The position numbers and the translations under genes were made by a program. A DNA stretch of 64,000 bases, taken from the IMG/VR virus record IMGVR_UViG_3300008516_000114, positions 25,684-89,683 of that record. The stretch is one strand, 5' to 3'. The notes beneath the pieces are model-generated. The model was not told where the DNA came from. It did not search any database and saw only the letters and a program-made list of their open reading frames with translations. Each line of letters opens with the position of its first letter. The first letter of the stretch is position 1. Positions 50,985-59,094 of the stretch are shown here, in pieces. This DNA is from a virus.

Positions 50985-52466
50985 TTACTTAATGTCTATT
51001 TTGATTGGTGATTTCTCAAAGATATAATAGATTAAAATATAATCATTAAAATAATCAATATGCTTAATCAGACAATGAACAAGATTAAACTTCTTTTGAA
51101 ATTCATAATCATCAAATTGTTGTATTCTATTCTTAATAACATCAAAACTAATTAGGGGAGAATCTAATCTTTCCTTTTCAACAATAATATCAACTTCCAT
51201 TCTATTAATTAATTCAGATAACTTAATCAAACGATCCTTAATAGAATTCAGATTAATCCCATTCTCTATAGCGCTAATTAAATTAGACTGTTTTTCTTTG
51301 AATCCTGATAACTGCTGATAAAGAACTGATAAATTATCGTTTATCCTTTCACTATTGGAATATTTATTATAAGCCTTCTCAAGTTTAGTGATATCGAAAT
51401 AATTAGATTTCAGATCGGCAAGGATATTAGTTTCTATTATATCATAGGATATACCCTTGAATTCTGAACATATCTTATTCTTCCTACCACGGCAGAATAT
51501 ACCTAAATAATCGTGTTTGCGTTCAAATGATGAATTTTTATAATGATATATTCCTTTAGGTGAAATATTAAGATATATTTTATGATGGCAGAAGCCACAG
51601 AAAAGGATTGACATAAAAAGGTTTTCGTATTTCGGTTTTGAATTATTATGATAGACATAAATTTTCTTTTGTTTTGAGGCTTTAAGATTTTTCAAATAGA
51701 TATTATATGGAATAATAGGCTGAATATTCTTTGCTTGAATTATTACTTTTTGCGAATTAAACATTTTGCCAGAATAGATAAGGCGCTGTCTAAGACGTAT
51801 TAACGAACCTATAAGATACCTTTTACCTGTTTTAGACAAAATCTTCTTTTCGACGAGATGAAGGAATAAGCGATAATTAGTCAAGTGATATTGATTGAGT
51901 ATATATTTAACTATGGGTGCACGTATAGGGTCTTTGACAAGTTTCTTCTGATTTCTGTCCCATAAGAAACCGTCAGGTGGATTAGGGGCAGCGGATAGAT
52001 ATATGCCAGAATCTCTGGCAATTTTAAAGGAGCGTAGTTGCTCCTTTTTGCGTTTCTTTTTCTCATCTTCAGCACCATAAAATTTAACTATGGATAATAT
52101 AAGATCGCCTAAATGAAGTGGATTAACTCTCTCGTCAGGGGTGGCAATACCAATATTATGCTCACGCAGGATTGAGAGAAGCCATAGACCAAGATTAACT
52201 GAACGCAAAGAGCGATCAATCTCCCTCACTATCATCCAGCCGTTATCATAATATCCAGTTCCGACTTTTTCAATAGCATTCTGGAATATATATCTTACAT
52301 TTTGTTTTGAAGTTGAAGCAATGCCTTCGTCGAAAATATCCGATTTGTTAAAGTGCCAGTCTTGAGATTTGGCAAAAGCAGGTAGGTCTCTACGCTGTGC
52401 TTCAAGCGAATATCCCACCGATTGCGATTTTGTAGACACACGGATTATAATGAAGCAATTAGTCAT
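50985..52466 (-). CDS. Large serine recombinase
   Basis: A 493-aa protein. Catalytic domain with nucleophile Ser in IIIRVSTKSQ, and VREIDRSLRS matching the D-R-x-x-R helix. Then a recombinase domain (PPDGFLWDRNQKKLVKDPIR) and a zinc ribbon with CGFCHHKI and CRGRKNKIC. A coiled coil follows (about residues 375-425). This is the build of phage serine integrases. The non-coding DNA downstream of it is a natural place for an attachment site. Overlaps the HTH gene by 8 nt. Confidence 0.92.
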   Translation of the reverse strand: MTNCFIIIRVSTKSQSVGYSLEAQRRDLPAFAKSQDWHFNKSDIFDEGIASTSKQNVRYIFQNAIEKVGTGYYDNGWMIVREIDRSLRSVNLGLWLLSILREHNIGIATPDERVNPLHLGDLILSIVKFYGAEDEKKKRKKEQLRSFKIARDSGIYLSAAPNPPDGFLWDRNQKKLVKDPIRAPIVKYILNQYHLTNYRLFLHLVEKKILSKTGKRYLIGSLIRLRQRLIYSGKMFNSQKVIIQAKNIQPIIPYNIYLKNLKASKQKKIYVYHNNSKPKYENLFMSILFCGFCHHKIYLNISPKGIYHYKNSSFERKHDYLGIFCRGRKNKICSEFKGISYDIIETNILADLKSNYFDITKLEKAYNKYSNSERINDNLSVLYQQLSGFKEKQSNLISAIENGINLNSIKDRLIKLSELINRMEVDIIVEKERLDSPLISFDVIKNRIQQFDDYEFQKKFNLVHCLIKHIDYFNDYILIYYIFEKSPIKIDIK

Positions 52467-53034
52467 CAGCTAAGGATTGGCGGTAAAGAATTAACAGTCC
52501 CTTATATATATCTATTGTTGGGGGAAATTCAATAGGAAATTTGATATCGGAAAGTATATCAATTTCATACTTACTTGGTTTGTATATAAGTCGCACTTCT
52601 ATATCATATAGAAAATCTTTGAAAACATTATCTGATGAATATTCTAATGATGGCTCTTTTAATCCCTCTATCGTATCTGTTTTTTTTGTATAGCCCAAAA
52701 GTTTTTCAAAATCAATACCATATTTATCTTTTATATCTATAGTAATTAATTCTTTGCCTTTCAATGGAATATGTAGACCTCCGATTTCATCAAGAACCTT
52801 CCATACAATATAGTTGTATTTTTCCGGTTTAGGAGGCAAGGATTCTCTAGTTGCTTTGCCTATCCAATTATTGATGGTTTCCCGACTTTCATCTAGTATT
52901 CTCGCTTTGTGGGCAAGATTAATTGAAGTATCATTTCTAAATCTTTGTATGACTGTAAAAAGATATTCAAGATTTTCTTTAAAGAATTGTCTTTTATCTT
53001 GATATTCTTTAGTGCCTTTTATTCTCGGTTTCAT
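52459..53034 (-). CDS. HTH regulator paired with the serine recombinase
   Basis: A 191-aa protein. GGAGG lies 10 nt before ATG 53034; a GTG at 53046 overlaps the SD. INLAHKARILDESRETINNW (about residues 43-62) reads as an HTH, followed by an alpha/beta C-terminus. It is co-transcribed with the recombinase by an 8-nt overlap and may be a repressor or a directionality factor. No family recognised beyond the HTH. Confidence 0.7.
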   Translation of the reverse strand: MKPRIKGTKEYQDKRQFFKENLEYLFTVIQRFRNDTSINLAHKARILDESRETINNWIGKATRESLPPKPEKYNYIVWKVLDEIGGLHIPLKGKELITIDIKDKYGIDFEKLLGYTKKTDTIEGLKEPSLEYSSDNVFKDFLYDIEVRLIYKPSKYEIDILSDIKFPIEFPPTIDIYKGLLILYRQSLADD

Positions 53035-53144
53035 ATTTTTTTTCACCTCCCTTTAATTATTTTCTTGCATTATTTCACACTATTTCGTAATTTCTCTCGG
53101 TATGTGTAAGAAAAGTAAATTATCACTAATAAATACTCCCACAA

Positions 53145-53282
53145 ATGTCTGAGAGAAAAATCAATCCACAGGCTTTTCATATTGTATTGAATTTCTTGTT
53201 GGAAAACATGACTCCACATAAAAAGAATCTACAACATATAACAAAAAAAATCAACAAAAAAAGAATAAATAATAAACAATAA
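53145..53282 (+). CDS. Possible small basic protein, 45 aa
   Basis: Open frame in the 340-bp gap between the divergent HTH gene and the 53378 gene. Begins SERKINPQAFHIVLNFLLEN, then is very Lys/Asn-rich. No SD; the tail may be only AT-rich non-coding sequence. Confidence 0.3.
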   Translation: MSERKINPQAFHIVLNFLLENMTPHKKNLQHITKKINKKRINNKQ

Positions 53283-53377
53283 TGGTTGTAAAATTCACGT
53301 TTATACCCGATAAAAAGCAAATAAAGGAACAATCAAATACCTATAATATCAACAAAATAATTTATGGGGAGATTAAG

Positions 53378-53593
53378 ATGTTAAATAATGAGGAAAAAGA
53401 AAAGTTCTTCAGGGATTGGTCAAATATTTCAAGGAGAATAAGATTATTGGATGGTAATCTGGCAGGATTAGTCTGCCGCTGTCATCTTTATAGTGGTGAA
53501 GAATTAGAACCTTTTATTTCGGACATCAAAGATGAACTAAAAGAGATATCAACATTGATTGAGAATCATTTCGATACGGCATTAGAAGATTAA
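53378..53593 (+). CDS. Small helical protein, 71 aa
   Basis: GGGGAG 7 nt before ATG 53378 is better than the in-frame ATG at 53282. Helical (NNEEKEKFFRDWSNISRRIR), with a Cys-x-Cys pair and an acidic end. First reliable gene of the right-hand early block. Confidence 0.65.
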   Translation: MLNNEEKEKFFRDWSNISRRIRLLDGNLAGLVCRCHLYSGEELEPFISDIKDELKEISTLIENHFDTALED

Positions 53594-53594
53594 T

Positions 53595-53861
53595 ATGCTA
53601 CATATACCAACAGCAAAGAAGCGTTTAATCAAAGCGATTGACAGCTATCTCCAGTATGCCGATAAAATAAAGGAGATAGGAAGCAATCGTTATACGGTAA
53701 ATAATGGGGCGGATACTTACGTTGTGGATATGAATTTATTTAACTGTACCTGTATAGACAATCAACGCCGTGGTTCTGAAACACCATGCAAACATATCAT
53801 TATGGTATTTCTGTATAGATACTTTATGATGAAGCAGGAGTTAGAAGAATTGCCGATATGA
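53595..53861 (+). CDS. SWIM zinc-finger protein
   Basis: An 88-aa protein. FNCTCIDNQRRGSETPCKHI gives the CxC...CxH SWIM signature (about residues 49-68), preceded by a short beta sheet (YTVNNGADTYVVDM). Free-standing SWIM domains bind DNA or proteins; many phage versions occur near recombination genes. It starts 1 nt after the previous stop. Confidence 0.88.
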   Translation: MLHIPTAKKRLIKAIDSYLQYADKIKEIGSNRYTVNNGADTYVVDMNLFNCTCIDNQRRGSETPCKHIIMVFLYRYFMMKQELEELPI

Positions 53862-53912
53862 TTGATGATATATCACTTTACAATGAACTTAAAAATGAAA
53901 ATAGGAGATAAA

Positions 53913-54257
53913 ATGAAAGTATTTTGTTTAGATTTAATAAAAGACAGGGTTCAAAATATAGTTAATGATTTATCTAATCCAAAATGTTTTGATCAAAATT
54001 CCGAAACTGTCCAGCAAGATATTAAAGCACTTAATTCCATATTGAAGAAGGGAAGAATTCCAGACTGGAGTGGTAGACTATCTAATATTGAAGAACTTTA
54101 CCAAGAAAAGATTCATTTAGAGTTTGAGATAAATAAATTGCTGGCGGATTTTTTAAAGAAATTGCCGACGCAGTGTGATTTAAAAACACGAATTATCCAA
54201 TTTACAGATCGTCATGGTAAAGTATTAAAACTTAATGTTGAATTAATTTACAAATAA
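53913..54257 (+). CDS. Unknown helical protein
   Basis: A 114-aa protein with AGGAG at 53903, chosen over earlier in-frame ATGs. Helical with LYQEKIHLEFEINKLLADFL, then a beta end (RIIQFTDRHGKVLKLNVEL). No family recognised. Confidence 0.65.
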   Translation: MKVFCLDLIKDRVQNIVNDLSNPKCFDQNSETVQQDIKALNSILKKGRIPDWSGRLSNIEELYQEKIHLEFEINKLLADFLKKLPTQCDLKTRIIQFTDRHGKVLKLNVELIYK

Positions 54258-54260
54258 AGA

Positions 54261-54542
54261 ATGGAAGAGAAGATAATGGAAGATTTATGTGAACAATGTT
54301 ATTATCGAGAAAAAAGCAGGCAGGCTTGCGAAGAAGCTCTAAAAATTAATCCAAGTGATGATGGAATAGTCTGTGATCCTGCTCCCAGAGCAGAATGCAA
54401 AGAACACAAATTATACGGCAAAGAAATAAAAAATAAGATTGTTTGTGAAGATTTTAGATTATTAAAAGGATCAGAAAAATTTGAATATTTAATGAAAGTA
54501 GGACTCCCAAGAAAAGCAATGTGGGTAATGAGCAGTTTTTAA
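54261..54542 (+). CDS. Cys-rich unknown protein
   Basis: A 93-aa protein with six or more Cys (LCEQCYYREKSRQACE, then VCDPAPRAECKEH). An alternative ATG five codons in (54276) has a slightly better upstream sequence. Metal binding is likely; role unknown. Confidence 0.65.
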   Translation: MEEKIMEDLCEQCYYREKSRQACEEALKINPSDDGIVCDPAPRAECKEHKLYGKEIKNKIVCEDFRLLKGSEKFEYLMKVGLPRKAMWVMSSF

Positions 54543-54552
54543 TGAGAATGAA

Positions 54553-54645
54553 ATGAAAAAGAAGACATTAGAAGATATTTTAGAACCTCTAAAAGAATGT
54601 GATTTTCAATTATTAGAGGATATATCAAAGAATTTAATGGGATAA
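54553..54645 (+). CDS. Small peptide, 30 aa
   Basis: Helical KKKTLEDILEPLKECDFQLL. Weak SD (GAGAATG). In a 300-bp interval between longer genes. Confidence 0.45.
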   Translation: MKKKTLEDILEPLKECDFQLLEDISKNLMG

Positions 54646-54672
54646 GGTGGCGAAAATATGGAGGTCGGAATA

Positions 54673-54732
54673 ATGCTTCATAGAGCCATAATATATTTGA
54701 TTAACGAGGATTTAAAAAAGCAGGATTTTTAA
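54673..54732 (+). CDS. Peptide of 19 aa next to tRNA-like element A
   Basis: GGAGG 8 nt before the ATG; peptide LHRAIIYLINEDLKKQDF. Ends 3 nt before the arm of element A. Confidence 0.4.
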   Translation: MLHRAIIYLINEDLKKQDF

Positions 54733-54735
54733 CAT

Positions 54736-54817
54736 TGTGAGGCTTGTGGCTTTCTATTATAATGGCTAAAAGATGCGATTGCAGGTTATGCAGGTTCAAA
54801 TCCTGTCAAGCCTCACA
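54736..54817 (+). ncRNA. tRNA-like element A
   Basis: Arms TGTGAGGCTTG (54736-54746) and CAAGCCTCACA (54807-54817) pair fully over 11 bp; the last 7 bp form a tRNA-like acceptor stem. The T-arm GCAGG-TTCAAAT-CCTGT (54790-54806) is canonical. The spacing of 43 nt between acceptor and T-stem suits a normal tRNA, and a D-stem CTTT/AAAG with GG in its loop can be drawn, but no anticodon stem of 5 bp forms in any register. It shares arms with element B (44491-44619). Possible degenerate tRNA. Confidence 0.65.
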
Positions 54818-54842
54818 GTAATTTATTAAAAGGAGAAATAAA

Positions 54843-55142
54843 ATGTTAAGCAAAAAAATGATTAGGCATGAAATGATTGGAGAAATCGAAAGGCTAGAGG
54901 CCCAAATTCAAAAATTAAACGACCAAGTATTTGGTAGGTTTGATGTTCCGGCTTTTTTTAAAGATTATCAAACGAAAAAACAAAAGGGATCAAGAATAGA
55001 CCAATCTATTGAAGCAATTAATAAGAATACTAAAAAATTCAATGTCCTAATGGATAAACTTAATTATGAGTTTATTGAAGAGAATGATTGCCCTGTTTTT
55101 AAAGTAAAAGTAAAACCTTCAACAAAAGACAAGGAGAAATAA
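54843..55142 (+). CDS. Unknown coiled-coil protein
   Basis: A 99-aa protein with AAAGGAG. N-terminal coiled coil (MIGEIERLEAQIQKLNDQVF), basic Lys-rich middle. One nt before the next gene, so the two probably act together. Not recognised. Confidence 0.65.
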   Translation: MLSKKMIRHEMIGEIERLEAQIQKLNDQVFGRFDVPAFFKDYQTKKQKGSRIDQSIEAINKNTKKFNVLMDKLNYEFIEENDCPVFKVKVKPSTKDKEK

Positions 55143-55143
55143 A

Positions 55144-56175
55144 ATGGCAGAAGATTTATTTGAAGATAGTAGGTACGCTGAAGATTATAAAAAATCAAAG
55201 GAACCACCAAATCCAGTTGAAAAACCAAAAGCAGACATAAAGACAACAGAGAAAATCAAACAAGAAAAATCTCAACCCCCAAAAGAATTAAAACCAGTAA
55301 AAAAAGAATTGGTAAAAGTTGAAGATTCGGGATTGCCATCTGAGATAAAACTTGCTAATGGTGATATTATTACACTTCGGCATAAAACATTTAAACTAAC
55401 AGAAGAAAGAAAACAATTATATCATGTACAAGATGATTATCGTATAACAGCAGATGGGTACTACTATGTAAATAAATTTGCAAATATTAATATATTAACG
55501 CCCCCAATAATAATTGTTGATGGTGTAGAACAGCCCAATCCTTATCCACTTAGAGATAAAAAAAACGGTTGTTTAATAATGATTACAGTCAAAAAAATCG
55601 CATTTGGTAGAGCACCAACAGGTAATTTAGTAGCAATAGATCAGACTTTATTTTTTTCACCACGATCTTATCTTAAACAGAGATTAATTCATCTTTGTAG
55701 AAAATTTCCTGCTTTAGCAGAAATGAGAACAAAATTATCATTATCCGTTGATGAAGAAAAGAATTGTCATTTTGAAGAAATTATTACTGGTTTGGGTGTA
55801 TTAATCAAAAATATTAGCCATGGAGAATTTTTAAAAGAATTAGATGCTTTTGAAAATAATCAGATATTTGGTGATCGCAAGGCAACAACAATATGTGAAC
55901 GCAATTGCCTTCGGAAACATCCGGCGATAGGGGTATCTAATGTGCAACTTATCGGAAGTGGTCATAATGCTTATGCACAGGTAACAAGTTATGCTTTCGG
56001 TGAGACAGAGAAAAGCCGTGATAAAATCAGCCATCTATCACAAATGATAGAAAAAGGTAAAATCGAAGAACTGCAAGATATAGAAGTTATAAAATCAGTA
56101 GATACAGTAGATACAGCAGAAAAGGTCGAAGAAGCAGAGGTTATCCCTACAGAAGAAAACAAAAAAGATAATTAA
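55144..56175 (+). CDS. Unknown early protein, possible DNA-binding or recombination function
   Basis: A 343-aa protein. Residues 1-60 are Lys/Pro/Glu-rich and disordered. The core (75-305) has DRKATTICERNCLRKHPAIG, reminiscent of the conserved stretch in phage annealing/recombination proteins. The end is acidic (EEAEVIPTEENKKDN), common in single-strand DNA-binding proteins. Located upstream of a methyltransferase, an SbcC-like ATPase and a resolvase, which fits. No firm family. Confidence 0.65.
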   Translation: MAEDLFEDSRYAEDYKKSKEPPNPVEKPKADIKTTEKIKQEKSQPPKELKPVKKELVKVEDSGLPSEIKLANGDIITLRHKTFKLTEERKQLYHVQDDYRITADGYYYVNKFANINILTPPIIIVDGVEQPNPYPLRDKKNGCLIMITVKKIAFGRAPTGNLVAIDQTLFFSPRSYLKQRLIHLCRKFPALAEMRTKLSLSVDEEKNCHFEEIITGLGVLIKNISHGEFLKELDAFENNQIFGDRKATTICERNCLRKHPAIGVSNVQLIGSGHNAYAQVTSYAFGETEKSRDKISHLSQMIEKGKIEELQDIEVIKSVDTVDTAEKVEEAEVIPTEENKKDN

Positions 56176-56176
56176 T

Positions 56177-56395
56177 ATGGATATAGTAAGACGGGGTGGC
56201 AAAACAGGCAGGAAAGTCGGCAGGAATATAAAGAAACCAGCAAAGATGAGGTATCTCGCAGAACGCAGATGGATAACCAATAAGGCAATAAAGATTTTTA
56301 AGTATATGAAAAAACACCCTAAATGGAAACCAGAAGGACTCGATCCTTTGGTTAATAAAGAAATCAATGAGTTAAGAAAGAAGTATAAAAAATGA
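56177..56395 (+). CDS. Small basic protein, 72 aa
   Basis: Highly basic (KTGRKVGRNIKKPAKMRYLA). Starts 1 nt after the previous stop and overlaps the next by 4 nt. Likely nucleic acid-binding. Confidence 0.6.
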   Translation: MDIVRRGGKTGRKVGRNIKKPAKMRYLAERRWITNKAIKIFKYMKKHPKWKPEGLDPLVNKEINELRKKYKK

Positions 56396-56634
56396 AATGG
56401 ACTTTTATTGACAATAGTGACTTTATTGAAGCACAATTTTCAAAGAGAGAAAAAGGTTATTGGATTGTCTGGTTGCCTGGAAGTGGAGAACCTCAAAGGA
56501 AACATGAATCTTGTATCGAGGCACGAAATGAGGCGAAACGATTAGCAGAAAGCAATCCTGGAAAGCAATTTATTGTCCTTCATACCGATTCTGCTTATTC
56601 AATCTCAAAACAAGAAGCAATATTTTATCATTAA
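56392..56634 (+). CDS. Unknown protein, 80 aa
   Basis: Beta-alpha pattern (YWIVWLPGSGEPQRKHESC, EARNEAKRLAESNPGKQFIV). The second half resembles the end of small phage proteins with an alpha-beta fold. ATGA overlap. Confidence 0.65.
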   Translation: MKWTFIDNSDFIEAQFSKREKGYWIVWLPGSGEPQRKHESCIEARNEAKRLAESNPGKQFIVLHTDSAYSISKQEAIFYH

Positions 56635-56644
56635 GGGGTTTGTA

Positions 56645-56854
56645 ATGAAATTATATGAAGCAACAAACGGAATCGAGGGCTGCTCGTATATGAGGGTATA
56701 TGTCTGGGCAGAGAATGGAAAACAAGCAATTGATATGGCAAATGCTGAATTTAAAAAGTGGAAAATAGATAAAGTGAGTAATATAAAAGAATTGTTTGAC
56801 AGTGATACAAAACCTTTTTGCTCGAAACCAAGTGATGAAGGCTTTGAACTTTAG
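56645..56854 (+). CDS. Unknown protein, 69 aa
   Basis: AAGGGG before ATG 56645. KLYEATNGIEGCSYMRVYVW then a helix AIDMANAEF; pattern of small phage proteins that take YxWAx..A form. Role unknown. Confidence 0.65.
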   Translation: MKLYEATNGIEGCSYMRVYVWAENGKQAIDMANAEFKKWKIDKVSNIKELFDSDTKPFCSKPSDEGFEL

Positions 56855-56868
56855 AAACGGAGAATCCA

Positions 56869-57081
56869 ATGGGTATGTTATATATCGACGGCAAGGAACT
56901 TGAATATATACCTAATCCTCATTGCACTCAATGTTGGGGCAAAAAAGGATACATAAGACAAATTAATCCCGCAAGCAAGGATGTAACACTTAAACCATGC
57001 GGCTGCGTGAAATTGCGAATTAAGAGAACCAATGCTTCGCCTACGGCCACGCAGGGCAGGAAGGATAAAGATGGAAAATGA
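56869..57081 (+). CDS. DnaJ-type Cys-motif protein, 70 aa
   Basis: HCTQCWGKKGYIRQ and KPCGCVKL give a C-x2-C-x-G-x-G plus CxC set like half of a DnaJ zinc centre. Its basic C-terminus overlaps the next gene by 11 nt. CGGAG precedes the start. Confidence 0.65.
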   Translation: MGMLYIDGKELEYIPNPHCTQCWGKKGYIRQINPASKDVTLKPCGCVKLRIKRTNASPTATQGRKDKDGK

Positions 57082-57472
57082 AAAAAAGTCCTGCAATTTA
57101 GAATTAGCAATTAAACTTAAAGATTTGGGATTTAAACAAGATGCTCAATTCGGATGGTATGATGCTCAAATTGCGAAAGTCATAAAATCTAAAAAAGAAG
57201 TATCAAGGAGAGAATTTGAAAGCGGTCAAGTAGAATATGTTTTGATAGCAGATGCTCCTACTGTAGCCGAACTCGGAGAGAGATTACCCAAAGATTTTTG
57301 CTCAATGAAGACAGCTTTTAAAGATAAAAAAAGAAGATGGATGTGTGGATCACCTTTATTTTATGCTGATGATCATTATGGTGTAATAAATTTTGTAAAA
57401 TATCAGTATGCAAAAACCGAAGCAGATGCAAGGGCAAAGGTTATTATTGCTGATTTGGAAGATAAGAAATGA
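57071..57472 (+). CDS. Conserved phage protein, unknown
   Basis: A 133-aa protein. AAGGATAAAG before ATG 57071. YVLIADAPTVAELGERLP is a segment seen in small phage proteins associated with replication genes. ATGA overlap with the methyltransferase. Confidence 0.7.
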   Translation: MENEKKSCNLELAIKLKDLGFKQDAQFGWYDAQIAKVIKSKKEVSRREFESGQVEYVLIADAPTVAELGERLPKDFCSMKTAFKDKKRRWMCGSPLFYADDHYGVINFVKYQYAKTEADARAKVIIADLEDKK

Positions 57473-59094
57473 CTGAGCCTTATTATCAGCACAAAGGGAT
57501 AACGATATATAATGGTGATTGCTTGGAGATATTACCAGAATTGACTGATAATAGTATTGATATGCTACTGACCGATCCACCTTATGGCTATTCATTTATG
57601 GGTAAAGATTGGGACAAAGCAGTATCAGGTGTAGAAATATGGAAGGAATGTTTAAGAGTATTAAAGCCAGGTGCTTTTTGTTTTGTAATGTCTGCACCGA
57701 GACAAGATGTTTTAAGCAGAATAATTGTCAATTTAGGAGATGCAGGATTCAGAACTGATTTTACAAGTATCTATTGGGCTTATGCCAGCGGATTTCCAAA
57801 GGCGATGTCAATTTCAAAAGCTGTTGACAAGAGGGGTGGCAAATATCTCGGATGGTTTATTGATTATATCCTTGAGATTGCAAAACAAAAAGGAATTAGC
57901 AGAAAAGAGTTAACAAATTTATTCCTAAGTAAAAATGGTAAACCTACTGGATGGCTTTGGAATAAACAATATACTCAAGCAATAACGGTTGAGCAATATA
58001 ATAAGATTAAAAATTATCTTGACTTACCATTTGAGAATATAGAAGAAGCCGAAAGAGAGATTATTGGTAGAAAACAAACTGGTGATCCCGTTAATTGGTT
58101 CGCTAATCAAGATACTAAACCCAGAGATGGCTTAGTAGATATAACTGCTTCAGCTACCCCCCAAGCCAAAGCACTTGATGGTTCGTATGCTGGATTTCAA
58201 CCCAAGCCTGCAGTGGAAGTTATAATTGTCTGTATAAAGCCCTTATCTGAAAAGACTTATGTTGACCAAGCTTTGAAGAATAGAAAGGGAATAACATGGC
58301 TGGACGATTGTATAATACCGTATGAAAGTAAGGTGGATAAAGAAACAGCAAGACCTGGTGGTAAAATAACGACAGCAATGGGAAGTTTTGTTAGTAGAAG
58401 TGGCGGGAAAATAGTAGAAAGAGAAAATAGAACTTATCAACCAAAAGGTCGCTTCCCAGCCAATCTATTAGTAAGTGATGATGTTCTAAATGATGGAACG
58501 AATCACATTTCTGGTAAAATGGATTGTGTTGCAAAAAACGATTTTGATAAAAGTATATGCTATGGAAAATATAATCCACATCCTGCAGTAACTCAAAAAT
58601 CAGAAGGCTCATTTAGTAGATTTTTTGACCTTGATGCTTGGGATAAAAGAGAAAGAGATAACTTTCCATTTATAATTGTACCAAAAGCATCCAAGAGTGA
58701 GAAGAATAGGGGGCTGATTGGTGAGGTTAATCCGATACCGTATTCGGAGTATCGAGAAAACTTTGATACCACAAAAAGTTATGTTTCGGAATATCCAGAT
58801 GGTAAACCAAGACCAATGAACAAAAGTATAAACAATCATCCAACTTGTAAGCCTATTAAACTTATGCGTTATTTAATTACACTCGCAAGCCGAAAGGGTG
58901 ATTTAATCCTTGACCCATTTATGGGGAGTGGAACGACAGGTATTGCTTGTAAATCAACAAATAGAAAATTCATCGGAATAGAAATAGAAAACTCAGAGGA
59001 AAATAAATATTGCGAAATGGCAAAATTAAGAATAATTGCTATGCAAAGTTTATCACAAGAAGAATTATTTAAAATAAAAAGGAGTATTTTATGA
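57469..59094 (+). CDS. Beta-class DNA methyltransferase (N6-adenine or N4-cytosine)
   Basis: A 541-aa enzyme. Catalytic motif LLTDPPYGYSF (DPPY, residues about 36-39) comes first and the SAM-binding FxGxG motif (LDPFMGSGTTGIA, near 478) last, the beta-class order. An insert with a small HTH-like region (AKQKGISRKELTNLFLS, about residues 140-185) and a long target recognition region lie between. It may protect phage DNA or regulate it. No restriction endonuclease is next to it. Confidence 0.93.
   Translation: MTEPYYQHKGITIYNGDCLEILPELTDNSIDMLLTDPPYGYSFMGKDWDKAVSGVEIWKECLRVLKPGAFCFVMSAPRQDVLSRIIVNLGDAGFRTDFTSIYWAYASGFPKAMSISKAVDKRGGKYLGWFIDYILEIAKQKGISRKELTNLFLSKNGKPTGWLWNKQYTQAITVEQYNKIKNYLDLPFENIEEAEREIIGRKQTGDPVNWFANQDTKPRDGLVDITASATPQAKALDGSYAGFQPKPAVEVIIVCIKPLSEKTYVDQALKNRKGITWLDDCIIPYESKVDKETARPGGKITTAMGSFVSRSGGKIVERENRTYQPKGRFPANLLVSDDVLNDGTNHISGKMDCVAKNDFDKSICYGKYNPHPAVTQKSEGSFSRFFDLDAWDKRERDNFPFIIVPKASKSEKNRGLIGEVNPIPYSEYRENFDTTKSYVSEYPDGKPRPMNKSINNHPTCKPIKLMRYLITLASRKGDLILDPFMGSGTTGIACKSTNRKFIGIEIENSEENKYCEMAKLRIIAMQSLSQEELFKIKRSIL

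Noticed and set aside
53858-53911. 17-codon frame with ATGA overlap to the SWIM gene
   Set aside because: Too short; it includes the SD of the next gene and may only be a coupling artefact.
54740-54814. Element A as a functional tRNA-Cys (GCA)
   Set aside because: The loop TTGCAGG is tempting, but the stem has mismatches and only 4 nt remain before the T-stem.
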